A DNA stretch of 64,000 nucleotides from Microbacterium aurantiacum. Its GTDB lineage: Bacteria > Actinomycetota > Actinomycetes > Actinomycetales > Microbacteriaceae. The first letter of the stretch is position 1. Each line of letters begins with the position of its first letter. The notes beneath the pieces were generated by a model, which was given only the letters and a program-made list of their open reading frames with translations, searched no databases and was not told where the DNA came from. Position numbers and translations under genes: made by a program. This document shows positions 1 through 9,904 of this stretch, piece after piece. Location: assembly GCF_002872075.1 (NCBI RefSeq), contig NZ_PGGU01000005.1, positions 186,001 to 250,000 of the forward strand, read 5' to 3'.

Positions 1-75
1 CTGGTGTCGCCGCTCGTCGCCGCGGCGACCGCGATCCGCGGAACGCTGTCCAGCCCGAGCGATCTGGAGGTCTGA
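1..75 (+). CDS. leuC: 3-isopropylmalate dehydratase large subunit, C-terminal fragment
   Basis: Only the last 24 codons are present: the frame open from base 1 ends at a TGA two bases before leuD. The fragment contains the run [12 protein letters not shown], which resembles the conserved C-terminal tail of LeuC proteins (a stretch in which new solutes are synthesised into the final aconitase-fold helix). LeuC carries the 4Fe-4S cluster of isopropylmalate isomerase in leucine biosynthesis, and it is normally encoded immediately upstream of leuD, as here. The identification rests mainly on this position and the short tail; nothing can be said about the missing catalytic part. Confidence 0.85.
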   Translation: MVSPLVAAATAIRGTLSSPSDLEV

Positions 76-77
76 TC

Positions 78-674
78 ATGGAGAAGTTCACCACGCACAC
101 CGGCATCGCCGCACCGCTGAAGCGGTCGAATGTAGACACGGATCAGATCATCCCCGCGGTGTTCCTGAAGCGGGTCACCAAGACCGGATTCGAGGATGCC
201 CTCTTCCACGCCTGGCGGCAGGATCCGGATTTCGTCCTCAACCAGCCGGCGTTCCATGGTGCCTCGGTGCTCGTCGCCGGTTCCGACTTCGGCACCGGTT
301 CCAGCCGTGAGCACGCCGTGTGGGCGCTGCGCGACTTCGGGTTCCAGGTCGTCCTCAGCCCGCGCTTCGCGGACATCTTCCGCGGGAACTCGGGCAAACA
401 GGGGCTCCTCGCCGCGACCATCTCCGAAGAGGATCTGGAGCGGATCTGGGCTGAGATCGACGCGAATCCGGGCGCACGGATAACCGTGGACCTCCAGGCG
501 CGCACGGCGACGATCGGCGGCATCCAGGCCGACATCGGGATCGACGATTACACTAGGTGGCGGCTCCTCGAAGGGCTCGATGACATCGGGCTCACGCTGC
601 GCAACGAAGACAAGATCGCGCAGTTCGAGGCCCGTCGCGAGTCGTGGCGGCCACGTACCCTCCCCGTGCAGTGA
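78..674 (+). CDS. leuD: 3-isopropylmalate dehydratase small subunit
   Basis: LeuD is the swivelling small subunit that, with LeuC, isomerises 2- to 3-isopropylmalate in leucine biosynthesis in the cytoplasm. The 198-residue length is typical. Visible signatures are NVDTDQIIP at residues 18-26, [13 protein letters not shown] at 68-80 (substrate-recognition loop) and [10 protein letters not shown] at 101-110. The ATG lies two bases after the leuC stop and the GATCTGGAGG just upstream, inside the leuC tail, acts as ribosome binding site, so the two are translated as a pair. The gene is followed by a 78-base gap before murA, so leucine genes and wall genes need not share a transcript. Confidence 0.97.
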   Translation: MEKFTTHTGIAAPLKRSNVDTDQIIPAVFLKRVTKTGFEDALFHAWRQDPDFVLNQPAFHGASVLVAGSDFGTGSSREHAVWALRDFGFQVVLSPRFADIFRGNSGKQGLLAATISEEDLERIWAEIDANPGARITVDLQARTATIGGIQADIGIDDYTRWRLLEGLDDIGLTLRNEDKIAQFEARRESWRPRTLPVQ

Positions 675-752
675 CACGGACCGGGGCGTGAGTCAGGGGC
701 AGACCGCCCTCGCGGCAACCGCCGCAATCCGTGGAACGAAGTGAGGCTCCGA

Positions 753-2120
753 ATGACGACACCCGTGCGCGATGCTCTTCCGGACGGAGTCCCCGCTCTC
801 ACCGGAGACGTCCTCGCCATTCGAGGAGGACGCCCGTTGCGCGGTCGCGTCGACGTCAAGGGCGCCAAGAACCTGGCGACCAAGGCGATGGTCGCCTCCC
901 TCCTCGGGGAGACCGTCAGCGTGCTGCGCGACGTGCCCGCCATCAGCGACGTCGCGGTCGTGCGCTCGCTGCTCGAGGTGCACGGCGTCCGCGTGAGCGA
1001 CGGCGATGAGCCCGGCGCGCTGGTCTTCGACCCGAGCGACGTCGAGTCCGCCCACTTCGAGGAGATCGACGCCCACGCCGGAGCCTCCCGCATCCCGATC
1101 CTGTTCTGCGGTCCGCTCCTGCACCGTCTCGGTCAGGCCTTCATCCCCGACCTCGGTGGCTGCCGCATCGGCGATCGCCCGATCGACTTCCACCTCGACG
1201 CGCTCCGCAAGTTCGGCGCCGTCGTCGAGAAGCTGCCCAGCGGCATCCGTCTGTCCACCGGCGGGACCCGCCTGCACGGCGCGAACATCCACCTCCCGTA
1301 CCCGAGCGTCGGCGCCACCGAACAGGTGCTGCTCACCGCCGTCCGCGCCGAGGGCACGACGGAGCTGCGCAACGCCGCCATCGAGCCCGAGATCATGGAC
1401 CTCATCGCGGTGCTGCAGAAGATGGGCGCGATCATCTCCTACGAGCCCAACCGGGTCATCCTCATCGAAGGCGTCGAGCACCTCCGCGGCTACGATCACC
1501 GCTCGATCTTCGATCGCAACGAGGCCGCATCGTGGGCTTCGGCCGCGCTGGCCACAGACGGCGAGATATTCGTCGGCGGCGCCAAGCAGCAGGAGATGCT
1601 CACCTTCCTGAACGTCTTCCGCAAGGCGGGCGGCTGGTTCGACATCAAGGAGGACGGCATCCTTTTCCGCCGTGACGGCGAGCTGCGTCCCGTGGTGGTC
1701 GAGACCGACGTGCACCCCGGCTTCATGACCGACTGGCAGCAGCCTCTGGTCGTGGCGCTGACCCAGGCCCATGGTCGCTCGATCGTGCACGAGACCGTCT
1801 ACGAGAACCGCCTGGGCTTCACCGATGCCCTGGTCAAGATGGGCGCGGACATCGTCGTGCACCCGCGCGGATTCCAGGACGGCCCCCGTCGGGTGCCCCG
1901 CCGCGACCTGGAGCAGGCGGCCGTCATCACCGGTCCGACGCCGCTGCACGGCGCCGACATCGTGGTTCCCGACCTGCGGGGCGGCTACAGCCATGTGATC
2001 GCAGCATTGACCGCGCAGGGCGAGTCGAAGGTCTCGGGCGTCGACATCCTCAGCCGCGGTTACGAGAAGTTCCTCGCGAAACTTGACGCCGTCGGCGCAG
2101 ACTTCGACGTCATCCGGTGA
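753..2120 (+). CDS. murA: UDP-N-acetylglucosamine 1-carboxyvinyltransferase
   Basis: MurA transfers enolpyruvate from PEP to UDP-GlcNAc, the first committed step of peptidoglycan synthesis. The substrate-binding Lys-Asn sits in GAKNLATKAM near residue 37 and the catalytic loop reads GGCRIGDRPID around residue 137, with a cysteine at the position of E. coli Cys115; mycobacterial MurA has aspartate there and is fosfomycin-insensitive, so this enzyme is predicted to be the sensitive type. I prefer the ATG at 753 (455 residues) because AGTGAGG ends six bases before it; an in-frame GTG at 741 would add four residues. The stop overlaps the start of the next gene, so murA and the acyltransferase are likely co-translated. 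Confidence 0.95.
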   Translation: MTTPVRDALPDGVPALTGDVLAIRGGRPLRGRVDVKGAKNLATKAMVASLLGETVSVLRDVPAISDVAVVRSLLEVHGVRVSDGDEPGALVFDPSDVESAHFEEIDAHAGASRIPILFCGPLLHRLGQAFIPDLGGCRIGDRPIDFHLDALRKFGAVVEKLPSGIRLSTGGTRLHGANIHLPYPSVGATEQVLLTAVRAEGTTELRNAAIEPEIMDLIAVLQKMGAIISYEPNRVILIEGVEHLRGYDHRSIFDRNEAASWASAALATDGEIFVGGAKQQEMLTFLNVFRKAGGWFDIKEDGILFRRDGELRPVVVETDVHPGFMTDWQQPLVVALTQAHGRSIVHETVYENRLGFTDALVKMGADIVVHPRGFQDGPRRVPRRDLEQAAVITGPTPLHGADIVVPDLRGGYSHVIAALTAQGESKVSGVDILSRGYEKFLAKLDAVGADFDVIR

Positions 2121-2878
2121 CGACGATGGGTTCCCCTTCACCTGAGAAGAGCCGACCCAGTCTGTTCTGGCCGCTGGCAGCGATCGTCGTCCCGCTGATC
2201 TCCTTCCTGGCGAAGATCCGGATCACGGGGCGGGAGAAGCTGCCCCGCGACGGCGCCTTCGTGCTGGCCCCCAACCACTATTCGGAGTTCGACCCGCTGA
2301 TCGTCGCGGTCGCCGTATGGCGGCTGGGGCGCGCTCCCCGGTTCATGGCCAAGGACAGCCTGTTCCGCATCCCGGTGCTGGGATGGCTGCTGCGGAAGAC
2401 CGGGATGATTCCCGTCGCCCGTACCTCTTCGGCATCCGCCGCGAAGCAGACGATGAAGCAGTCGAACGATCTCGTCGAGCACGGCAGAGGCGTCATCGTG
2501 TACCCCGAAGGCACGCTCACCCGAGACCCTGAACTGTGGCCGATGCGGGGCAAGTCCGGTGCGGTGCGTCTCGCTCTCGCCGGCGACATCCCGCTGATCC
2601 CGATGGCCCAGTGGGGCACCCAGGCGATCATGGGTCGCTACCAGAAGGGTCTCAGCGTCTGGCCTCCCCGCAAGCCGGTGCACGTGATCATCGGAGACCC
2701 CGTCGACCTCAGCGATCTGAAGGGCCGCAGCGGAGAACAGGCGGTGCTCACCGAGGCGACCACGCGTCTGATGGACGCGATCACCGCTCTCCTCGAAGAG
2801 GCACGCGGCGCGAAGGCGCCGGCGGAACGCTGGAATCCGGCCACGCACGGCCAGAAGGAGACCGGTCGCCTTGACTAA
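2117..2878 (+). CDS. 1-acyl-sn-glycerol-3-phosphate acyltransferase family protein
   Basis: PlsC-type acyltransferase acting at the membrane, expected to convert lysophosphatidate to phosphatidate. The HX4D catalytic box is NHYSEFDP at residues 53-60 and the second acyltransferase motif is YPEGTLTRD at 129-137; a hydrophobic stretch at about 18-33 could anchor it. The 253-residue length is normal. The GTG start overlaps the murA stop; an ATG three codons later is an alternative. Its stop overlaps the TTG of gpsA. The neighbouring GpsA makes glycerol-3-phosphate, the phospholipid backbone, so the pair fits phospholipid synthesis. Substrate specificity cannot be read from sequence, so no symbol is given. 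Confidence 0.9.
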   Translation: MTTMGSPSPEKSRPSLFWPLAAIVVPLISFLAKIRITGREKLPRDGAFVLAPNHYSEFDPLIVAVAVWRLGRAPRFMAKDSLFRIPVLGWLLRKTGMIPVARTSSASAAKQTMKQSNDLVEHGRGVIVYPEGTLTRDPELWPMRGKSGAVRLALAGDIPLIPMAQWGTQAIMGRYQKGLSVWPPRKPVHVIIGDPVDLSDLKGRSGEQAVLTEATTRLMDAITALLEEARGAKAPAERWNPATHGQKETGRLD

Positions 2879-4001
2879 GAGAACTCCCGCCGCAGGGCCT
2901 CGCGTTGCCGTGGTCGGCGCCGGAAGCTGGGGGACCACGTTCGGAAAGATCCTGGCCGACGGTGGAGCGCAGGTCACGATGTGGGCGCGCCGAGCCGAAC
3001 TCGCGCACGAGATCGACGAGGCGAAACGGAACTCCCGCTACCTGCCCGGCATCAACCTTCCGCGCTCCATGGCGGCGACGCACGAACTCGCCGTTGCGCT
3101 TCAGGGGGCTGAGCAGGTCTACCTCTCCGTTCCCAGCCAGTCGCTGCGCGAGAACCTCAAGGCTCTGCGCCCCCTCCTCGAGAACTCCGACGCCAAGATC
3201 GTCAGCCTGATGAAAGGCGTCGAGCGCGGCACCGGACTCCGGATGAGCCAGGTCATCGAGCAGGAGATGCAGTGCGACCCCGATCGCATCGCCGTCGCGT
3301 CCGGGCCGAACCTCGCACTGGAGATCGCGAAGGAGCAGCCGACGGCTGCGGTGATCTCGTCGCGCAGCCGGGAGACCGCCGAGACGATCGCCCGCGCCGC
3401 GCGCAACAGCTACTTCCGCACCTTCGTGAACACGGATGTCATCGGCACGGAGTTCGGCGGCGTGCTGAAGAACCTCATCGCCGTCGCCATCGGCATCGTC
3501 GACGGCGTCGGCTACGGCGAGAACACGAAGGCGTCGATCATCACCCGCGGCCTCGTGGAGATGACGGACTTCGCGGTCGCCAACGGTGCGCACCCGGAGA
3601 CGCTGCAGGGCCTTGCCGGCCTCGGCGACCTCATCGCCACGTGCCAGTCGCCGCTGAGCCGCAACAACACGGCCGGGCGCCTGCTCGGTCAGGGATACAG
3701 CTTCCAGGACGTCGTCAAGCAGATGCAGCAGACCGCAGAGGGGCTCGCTTCGGTCGCCCCCATCCTGCAGCTCGCGCGCGAGTCCGAGGTGCACATGCCC
3801 ATCGTCGAACAGGTGAAGATGGTGCTCGACGGGAAGATGAACCCCCGCGACATCGCCCCCCACCTGACGACGGACGACGACACCCCGCAGGGGGAGAGGA
3901 CCGACCATGGACAAGCAGACGGTGGTGGTGCTCTTCGGAGGGCGCTCCAGCGAGCATTCGATCAGTTCCGCAACGGCGGGCGGAGTTCTGGGCGCGATTG
4001 A
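2871..4001 (+). CDS. gpsA: NAD(P)-dependent glycerol-3-phosphate dehydrogenase
   Basis: GpsA reduces dihydroxyacetone phosphate to sn-glycerol-3-phosphate for phospholipid synthesis. The Rossmann loop GAGSWGTTFG is at residues 16-25; the GVLKNL and TRGLVEM motifs of the C-terminal domain carry catalytic lysine and phosphate-binding arginine. The TTG start overlaps the upstream stop by eight bases. At 376 residues it is about 30-35 longer than usual: family similarity appears to end near the MNPRDIAPHL segment (about residue 330), and the extra tail (GERTDHGQADGG onward) is simply gpsA frame read through the first 95 bases of ddl. Either the overlap is real or a stop has been lost by mutation or a sequencing error. 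Confidence 0.95.
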   Translation: MTKRTPAAGPRVAVVGAGSWGTTFGKILADGGAQVTMWARRAELAHEIDEAKRNSRYLPGINLPRSMAATHELAVALQGAEQVYLSVPSQSLRENLKALRPLLENSDAKIVSLMKGVERGTGLRMSQVIEQEMQCDPDRIAVASGPNLALEIAKEQPTAAVISSRSRETAETIARAARNSYFRTFVNTDVIGTEFGGVLKNLIAVAIGIVDGVGYGENTKASIITRGLVEMTDFAVANGAHPETLQGLAGLGDLIATCQSPLSRNNTAGRLLGQGYSFQDVVKQMQQTAEGLASVAPILQLARESEVHMPIVEQVKMVLDGKMNPRDIAPHLTTDDDTPQGERTDHGQADGGGALRRALQRAFDQFRNGGRSSGRD

Positions 4002-4995
4002 TCGCGACCGCTACGCGGTGATCCCGGTCGGGATCACCAGAGACGGCGCCTTCGTCCTCGAAGAGGACCGGCCGGAGAAGTTCCCGCTCGATGCGGAGCA
4101 CCTTCCCGAGGTGGTCGACAACGGCACCCGGATGCTGTGGCCCGAACCCGGTGGCGACCGGACGCTGCGCGTCGTGCGCCCGGACGGCGTGACCGAGGGC
4201 CTCGGCGAGGTCGACATCGTGCTGCCGCTCCTGCACGGCCTGCACGGCGAGGACGGGGCCATTCAGGGCTTCTTCGAGGTCATCGACGTGCCCTATGCGG
4301 GCTGCGGCATCCTGGATTCCGCGATCTCCCTCGACAAGCACTTCACCAAACTCGCGCTGAGCTCCGCCGGCATCGCGGTCTCGCCCGGAATCACCGTTCG
4401 GGCGGCGCAGTGGCGGGCCGAGCCGGCGAGTGTGCGGGCGCAGATCGCCGCACTCGGTCCTGTGGTCTTCGTCAAGCCTGCCGGCGCCGGTTCGAGCGTG
4501 GGCGTCTCGCGGGTCGACGACGGAGAGGGGCTCGACGCCGCACTCGAGATCGCCTTCGCCGAGGACGACAAGGTCCTCGTCGAGTCGCGGGTCGAGGGGC
4601 GCGAGATCGAGGTCGGCGTGCTCGCCGGACGAGACGGTCAGCGGGCTCGCGCGTCGCTGCCGGGCGAGGTGGTGCTGACCTCCCGCAGCTTCTACGACTT
4701 CGAGGGCAAGTACCTGGGCGGCGACGGCGTCGAGATCGTCTGTCCGGCCGAGGTCGACGAAGCGCTGATCGAGCGGCTGCGCGAGACCGCTGTGCGCGTG
4801 TTCGAAGCCGTGGACGGCAAAGGCCTCGCCCGCGTCGACTTCTTCGTCACGCCGTCCGGCGAACTGATCGTCAACGAGTTGAACACGATGCCCGGGTTCA
4901 CGCCGATCTCGATGTTCCCGAAGTGCTGGATCGCCTCAGGGCTCGGCTACGGCGAACTGATCACCGAGCTCATCGAATCCGGTCTCGGACGCTGA
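3907..4995 (+). CDS. ddl: D-alanine--D-alanine ligase
   Basis: ATP-grasp ligase making the D-Ala-D-Ala dipeptide of peptidoglycan precursors. The N-terminus VVVLFGGRSSEHSIS (residues 5-19) is the classic Ddl start; KPAGAGSSVGVS near 196-207 is the ATP-grasp phosphate loop and VNELNTMPGFTP near 326-337 binds magnesium. Length 362 matches the DdlA type. The ATG at 3907 is preceded by GGGGGAGAGG and lies inside the 3' end of gpsA (95-base overlap, different frame). It belongs with murA, two genes upstream, in wall precursor synthesis. Confidence 0.97.
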   Translation: MDKQTVVVLFGGRSSEHSISSATAGGVLGAIDRDRYAVIPVGITRDGAFVLEEDRPEKFPLDAEHLPEVVDNGTRMLWPEPGGDRTLRVVRPDGVTEGLGEVDIVLPLLHGLHGEDGAIQGFFEVIDVPYAGCGILDSAISLDKHFTKLALSSAGIAVSPGITVRAAQWRAEPASVRAQIAALGPVVFVKPAGAGSSVGVSRVDDGEGLDAALEIAFAEDDKVLVESRVEGREIEVGVLAGRDGQRARASLPGEVVLTSRSFYDFEGKYLGGDGVEIVCPAEVDEALIERLRETAVRVFEAVDGKGLARVDFFVTPSGELIVNELNTMPGFTPISMFPKCWIASGLGYGELITELIESGLGR

Positions 4996-5034
4996 CCTCC
5001 GGGCGCGGCCGACCGTCTCCGCTCGCGGAACGGA

Positions 5035-5502
5035 CTAGCCGCGCTCGGTGCAGCGTGCGGTCGGCGCCGCGAGCCCCGACTGGATGCTCTTCGAGATCGT
5101 GTCCACGACCGTGGCGAAGTCGAACTCCTCGCCGCGCTTGATGGTCACCTCGATCGCCGGATCGCGGCCGTACGTCACCAGACGCTGCCGCTCGTCCTCC
5201 TGATCCAGCACGAGCCAGTCGACCCCGCCGATCGTCGTGCAATCCAGCGCAGAAGGTGCAGGAGGGGCGACGCCGCAGCGCAGCAGGATGCTGGGGTCGC
5301 CCCAGGCTCCAGTGGCCTGCGCGTCGGTCCAGACGCGATCGAGCCCGGCCACCGTCTCCGGAAGGAGCACGGAGACATCGGCGCAGGCGGGATCGTTCGC
5401 TGCGCCGGCCGGTTCGAGATGCACAGTGGTGGAGCATCCGGAGAGAACGGAAGCCACGATCAGAGCACCCGCGGCGACTACGAGGCGACGAGAACGGGGC
5501 AT
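5035..5502 (-). CDS. DUF3515 family lipoprotein
   Basis: 155-residue predicted lipoprotein of unknown function. It begins with a basic n-region, a hydrophobic stretch and the lipobox VLSGC (Cys23), so it should be lipid-anchored on the outer face of the membrane. The mature part is small with four further cysteines (near 40, 76, 88 and 152), consistent with disulfides. I recognise it as the actinobacterial DUF3515 family, whose members often sit beside ddl and thiL exactly as here. The ATG at 5502 is preceded by TAGCCT with a six-base gap, a leaderless arrangement, and shares its 23-base upstream region with thiL. Function is not known. Confidence 0.85.
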   Translation of the reverse strand: MPRSRRLVVAAGALIVASVLSGCSTTVHLEPAGAANDPACADVSVLLPETVAGLDRVWTDAQATGAWGDPSILLRCGVAPPAPSALDCTTIGGVDWLVLDQEDERQRLVTYGRDPAIEVTIKRGEEFDFATVVDTISKSIQSGLAAPTARCTERG

Positions 5503-5508
5503 GGTTCC

Positions 5509-5518
5509 AGGCTACCTT
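5509..5518. promoter_or_regulatory. Overlapping divergent -10 elements for DUF3515 and thiL
   Basis: The sequence AGGCTACCTT reads TAGCCT on the minus strand (5514 to 5509, six bases before the DUF3515 ATG) and TACCTT on the plus strand (5513-5518, seven bases before the thiL ATG). The two hexamers share the TA at 5513-5514. The spacing implies that both transcripts begin at or within a base or two of their start codons. This is read from sequence only; no start site was mapped. Confidence 0.55.
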
Positions 5519-5525
5519 TGACAGC

Positions 5526-6521
5526 ATGCCCTCCCGACCCGAAGACGACGATCCGCGCCTGGGAGACATCTCCGAGGGGCGCATCCTGCAGGCCATCCTC
5601 GCGCGTACCGCACCGGCATCGCACACCCTGATCGGCCCCGGGGATGACGCCGCCGTGATCGCGGCGCCCTCCGGCACGGTGGTGGCGACGACCGACACCC
5701 TCGTGCACGGGCCGGACTTCCGGCTGGCCTGGTCGAGCGGCTACGACCTGGGGTGGAAGGCCGCAGCGGTGAATCTCGCCGACGTCGCGGCGATGGGCGC
5801 TCGGCCGACCGCTCTGCTGGTCGCTCTCGCTGTTCCGCGGGACCTGCGCCTCTCGTTCGTCGAGCGGCTCGCCGACGGGTTCAGCGATGCCTGCGCGGCG
5901 CTGGCGCCGGGGTGCGGCGTCGTCGGCGGCGACCTGACCGTCTCGGACACGCTGACGGTCGCGGTGACCGCCCTCGGCGACCTCGAGGGGCGCGCGGCCG
6001 TCACCCGATCCGGTGCCCGCCCGGGCGACGCCGTCGCGGTCGCCGGCGAACTCGGCCATGCCGCGCGCGGGCTGGCCGTGCTGTTCGGCCGGTTCCGGGA
6101 CGGCGAGACGCCTTTGGCGGTAGACACCGCCCTGCTCGCAGACGGCGAGCGTGCCGCGCTTTCGGCTCAGCTGCGTCCGGCGCCGCCGATCGGCCTGGGT
6201 CCGGTCGCCGCGGTCGCCGGAGCGACGGCGATGATGGACATCTCGGACGGTCTCGCGCTCGATGCGCGCCGGATGGCCGACGCCTCCGGTGTGACCATCG
6301 CCCTCGACGGCGACGCCCTCGGCGAGAACCGGGAGCGGGCACTTGCCGGCGGGGAGGATCATGCCCTGCTCGCCACGTTCTCAGACGGCGTGCTGCCACC
6401 GGGCTTCCGGATCATCGGCACCGTTCTGCCGCGCGGCGCCGAGACGCTGCTCTGCGACGGAGCCCCGGTGGACGTCGCCGGCTGGGACCCCTATCGGGAC
6501 TGGGACTCGGCATCCGGCTGA
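5526..6521 (+). CDS. thiL: Thiamine-monophosphate kinase
   Basis: ThiL phosphorylates thiamine monophosphate to the active cofactor thiamine diphosphate. The AIR-synthase-like fold is evident from LIGPGDDAAVI (about 28-38), the DVAAMGARPTALLVAL segment and VGGDLTVSD (metal/ATP site), with MMDISDGLALDARRM in the C-terminal half. The ATG at 5526 gives 331 residues, the normal size; the frame is open further upstream but that part has no family resemblance and is antisense to the neighbouring lipoprotein gene. The start sits seven bases after a -10-like TACCTT. The 3' end overlaps the 3' end of rsmD by 31 bases, tail to tail. Confidence 0.94.
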   Translation: MPSRPEDDDPRLGDISEGRILQAILARTAPASHTLIGPGDDAAVIAAPSGTVVATTDTLVHGPDFRLAWSSGYDLGWKAAAVNLADVAAMGARPTALLVALAVPRDLRLSFVERLADGFSDACAALAPGCGVVGGDLTVSDTLTVAVTALGDLEGRAAVTRSGARPGDAVAVAGELGHAARGLAVLFGRFRDGETPLAVDTALLADGERAALSAQLRPAPPIGLGPVAAVAGATAMMDISDGLALDARRMADASGVTIALDGDALGENRERALAGGEDHALLATFSDGVLPPGFRIIGTVLPRGAETLLCDGAPVDVAGWDPYRDWDSASG

Positions 6522-7123
6522 ACCTCGGCGACCGCGCCTGACTCCAGCGTCGCCTCTGCGCTCTGCGGCGCCGCCCACCACAGCGTCGTGTCGCCGTAGT
6601 TGCGGTCACGGAGCAGCTCGAGCCCGGCTGCCGCGAGATCGGGCGGGGTCGAGCGGCGTGCGCGCTCGATGATCACGAGCGCCTCGGGCGCCAGCAGGGG
6701 GGCGAGGGCCGTCAGATCGCCGTTCATCGATTCGTCGTCCAGGTCGTACGGCGGATCGGAGAACACCAGATCGTACGGCCCCGCGGCGCGCTGCAGGAAG
6801 GTCCGCACCGCGCTCTCGTGGACATGCGCCGCCGCCGCTGATCTGGCGGCCTTCGCCACCGTCGCCGCATTGCGGCGCACGATCGCGGCCGCGGGGCGCG
6901 ATCGCTCCACGAGGTCGGCGCTCACAGCGCCGCGGCTGAGCGATTCGAGCCCGAGCGCCCCTGAGCCGGCGTACAGGTCGAGCACTCGTGCGCCGGAGAT
7001 GGCATCCGCCGACTCGAGCGCCCCGAAGAGCGATTCCCGCACGCGGTCGCTCGTCGGACGGGTGCCTGCGCTCGGTACTTCGAGGCGGATGCCTCTGGCC
7101 GAACCGGCGATGATCCTCGTCAC
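6491..7123 (-). CDS. rsmD: 16S rRNA (guanine(966)-N(2))-methyltransferase
   Basis: RsmD methylates G966 of 16S rRNA during 30S assembly. The start TRIIAGSARGIRLEVP is characteristic, followed by the SAM-binding motif LDLYAGSGALGLE and the catalytic DPPY box (FSDPPYD). I choose the GTG at 7123 (210 residues) over a TTG six codons upstream because family members begin at this point and because TATCGT lies exactly six bases before it, the leaderless spacing seen elsewhere in the window. The gene runs into the end of thiL (31-base convergent overlap) and is divergent from recG. Confidence 0.93.
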   Translation of the reverse strand: MTRIIAGSARGIRLEVPSAGTRPTSDRVRESLFGALESADAISGARVLDLYAGSGALGLESLSRGAVSADLVERSRPAAAIVRRNAATVAKAARSAAAAHVHESAVRTFLQRAAGPYDLVFSDPPYDLDDESMNGDLTALAPLLAPEALVIIERARRSTPPDLAAAGLELLRDRNYGDTTLWWAAPQSAEATLESGAVAEVQPDAESQSR

Positions 7124-7129
7124 CCGTTC

Positions 7130-7135
7130 ACGATA
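7130..7135 (-). promoter_or_regulatory. Putative -10 element, leaderless rsmD
   Basis: TATCGT on the minus strand ends six bases before the GTG of rsmD. It decides between two candidate starts, since transcription beginning here would exclude the upstream TTG. Confidence 0.45.
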
Positions 7136-7172
7136 CGACAATCGGGCCGGATTCCGTGTCCGCCGCGTTCCC

Positions 7173-7178
7173 TAGACT
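7173..7178 (+). promoter_or_regulatory. Putative -10 element, leaderless recG
   Basis: TAGACT is followed by six bases and the recG ATG, so the predicted transcript starts at or next to the initiation codon. No convincing -35 hexamer is visible. Confidence 0.45.
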
Positions 7179-7184
7179 CGGAGC

Positions 7185-9359
<2,175 letters not shown>

Positions 9360-9377
9360 CGCGATCAGAGCGTGCCC

Positions 9378-9383
9378 TAGGGT
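9378..9383 (+). promoter_or_regulatory. Putative -10 element, leaderless coaD
   Basis: TAGGGT lies six bases before the coaD ATG in the 30-base recG-coaD gap. Same spacing as at recG and the DUF177 gene. Confidence 0.45.
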
Positions 9384-9389
9384 GGAATC

Positions 9390-9887
9390 ATGAGCAGCCG
9401 GATCGCCGTCGTCCCGGGTTCCTTCGATCCCCCCACCCTCGGTCACCTCGACGTGATCCGCCGTGCGGCGAAACTGTACGACGAGCTGCACGTCCTCGTC
9501 GTGCACAACCCGGGCAAAGAGGCGATGCTGCCCATCGCCCAGCGCCTCTCGCTGCTGGAGCAGTCCATCGCCGAGGACGGCATGGAGGGGAACATCGTGG
9601 TCGGATCCTGGAGCATGGGTCTTCTGGTCGACTACGCGCGCGACGTCGACGCCCACGTCCTCATCAAGGGCATCCGCTCGCAGATCGACGTCGCCTACGA
9701 GTCGCCGATGGCGATCGTGAACAGGCACCTCGCGGACATCGAGACGGTGTTCCTCCTGCCGGATCCCGCGCATGCCATGGTGTCGAGTTCGCTGGTACGA
9801 CAGGTCGCATCGCTCGGCGGCGACGTCACGCCGTTCGTGCCGCCGGCGGTCGCCTCCTTCCTCGACACAGGAGCCCGCGGCATCTGA
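9390..9887 (+). CDS. coaD: Phosphopantetheine adenylyltransferase
   Basis: CoaD adenylylates 4'-phosphopantetheine to dephospho-CoA, the penultimate step of coenzyme A synthesis. The nucleotidyltransferase motif [15 protein letters not shown] is at about residues 8-22 with the T/HxGH histidine, and the second signature reads [16 protein letters not shown] near the C-terminus. The 165-residue length is standard. No strong Shine-Dalgarno sequence precedes the ATG, consistent with a leaderless message. The next gene starts 17 bases downstream, also behind a -10-like hexamer. Confidence 0.97.
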   Translation: MSSRIAVVPGSFDPPTLGHLDVIRRAAKLYDELHVLVVHNPGKEAMLPIAQRLSLLEQSIAEDGMEGNIVVGSWSMGLLVDYARDVDAHVLIKGIRSQIDVAYESPMAIVNRHLADIETVFLLPDPAHAMVSSSLVRQVASLGGDVTPFVPPAVASFLDTGARGI

Positions 9888-9892
9888 CGAGG

Positions 9893-9898
9893 TAGCAT
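9893..9898 (+). promoter_or_regulatory. Putative -10 element, leaderless DUF177 gene
   Basis: TAGCAT ends six bases before the GTG at 9905, within the 17-base gap after coaD. Any -35 element would lie inside the end of coaD. Confidence 0.45.
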
Positions 9899-9904
9899 TG
9901 AGGG

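Noticed and set aside
693..2141. Long open frame on the minus strand opposite murA (482 codons)
   Set aside because: Antisense shadow of a high-GC gene: Val/Asp/Arg/Gly-rich with no family motif. The plus-strand murA is unmistakable. The same applies to long minus-strand frames opposite recG, the YdeP-like gene, ffh and tsf/pyrH.
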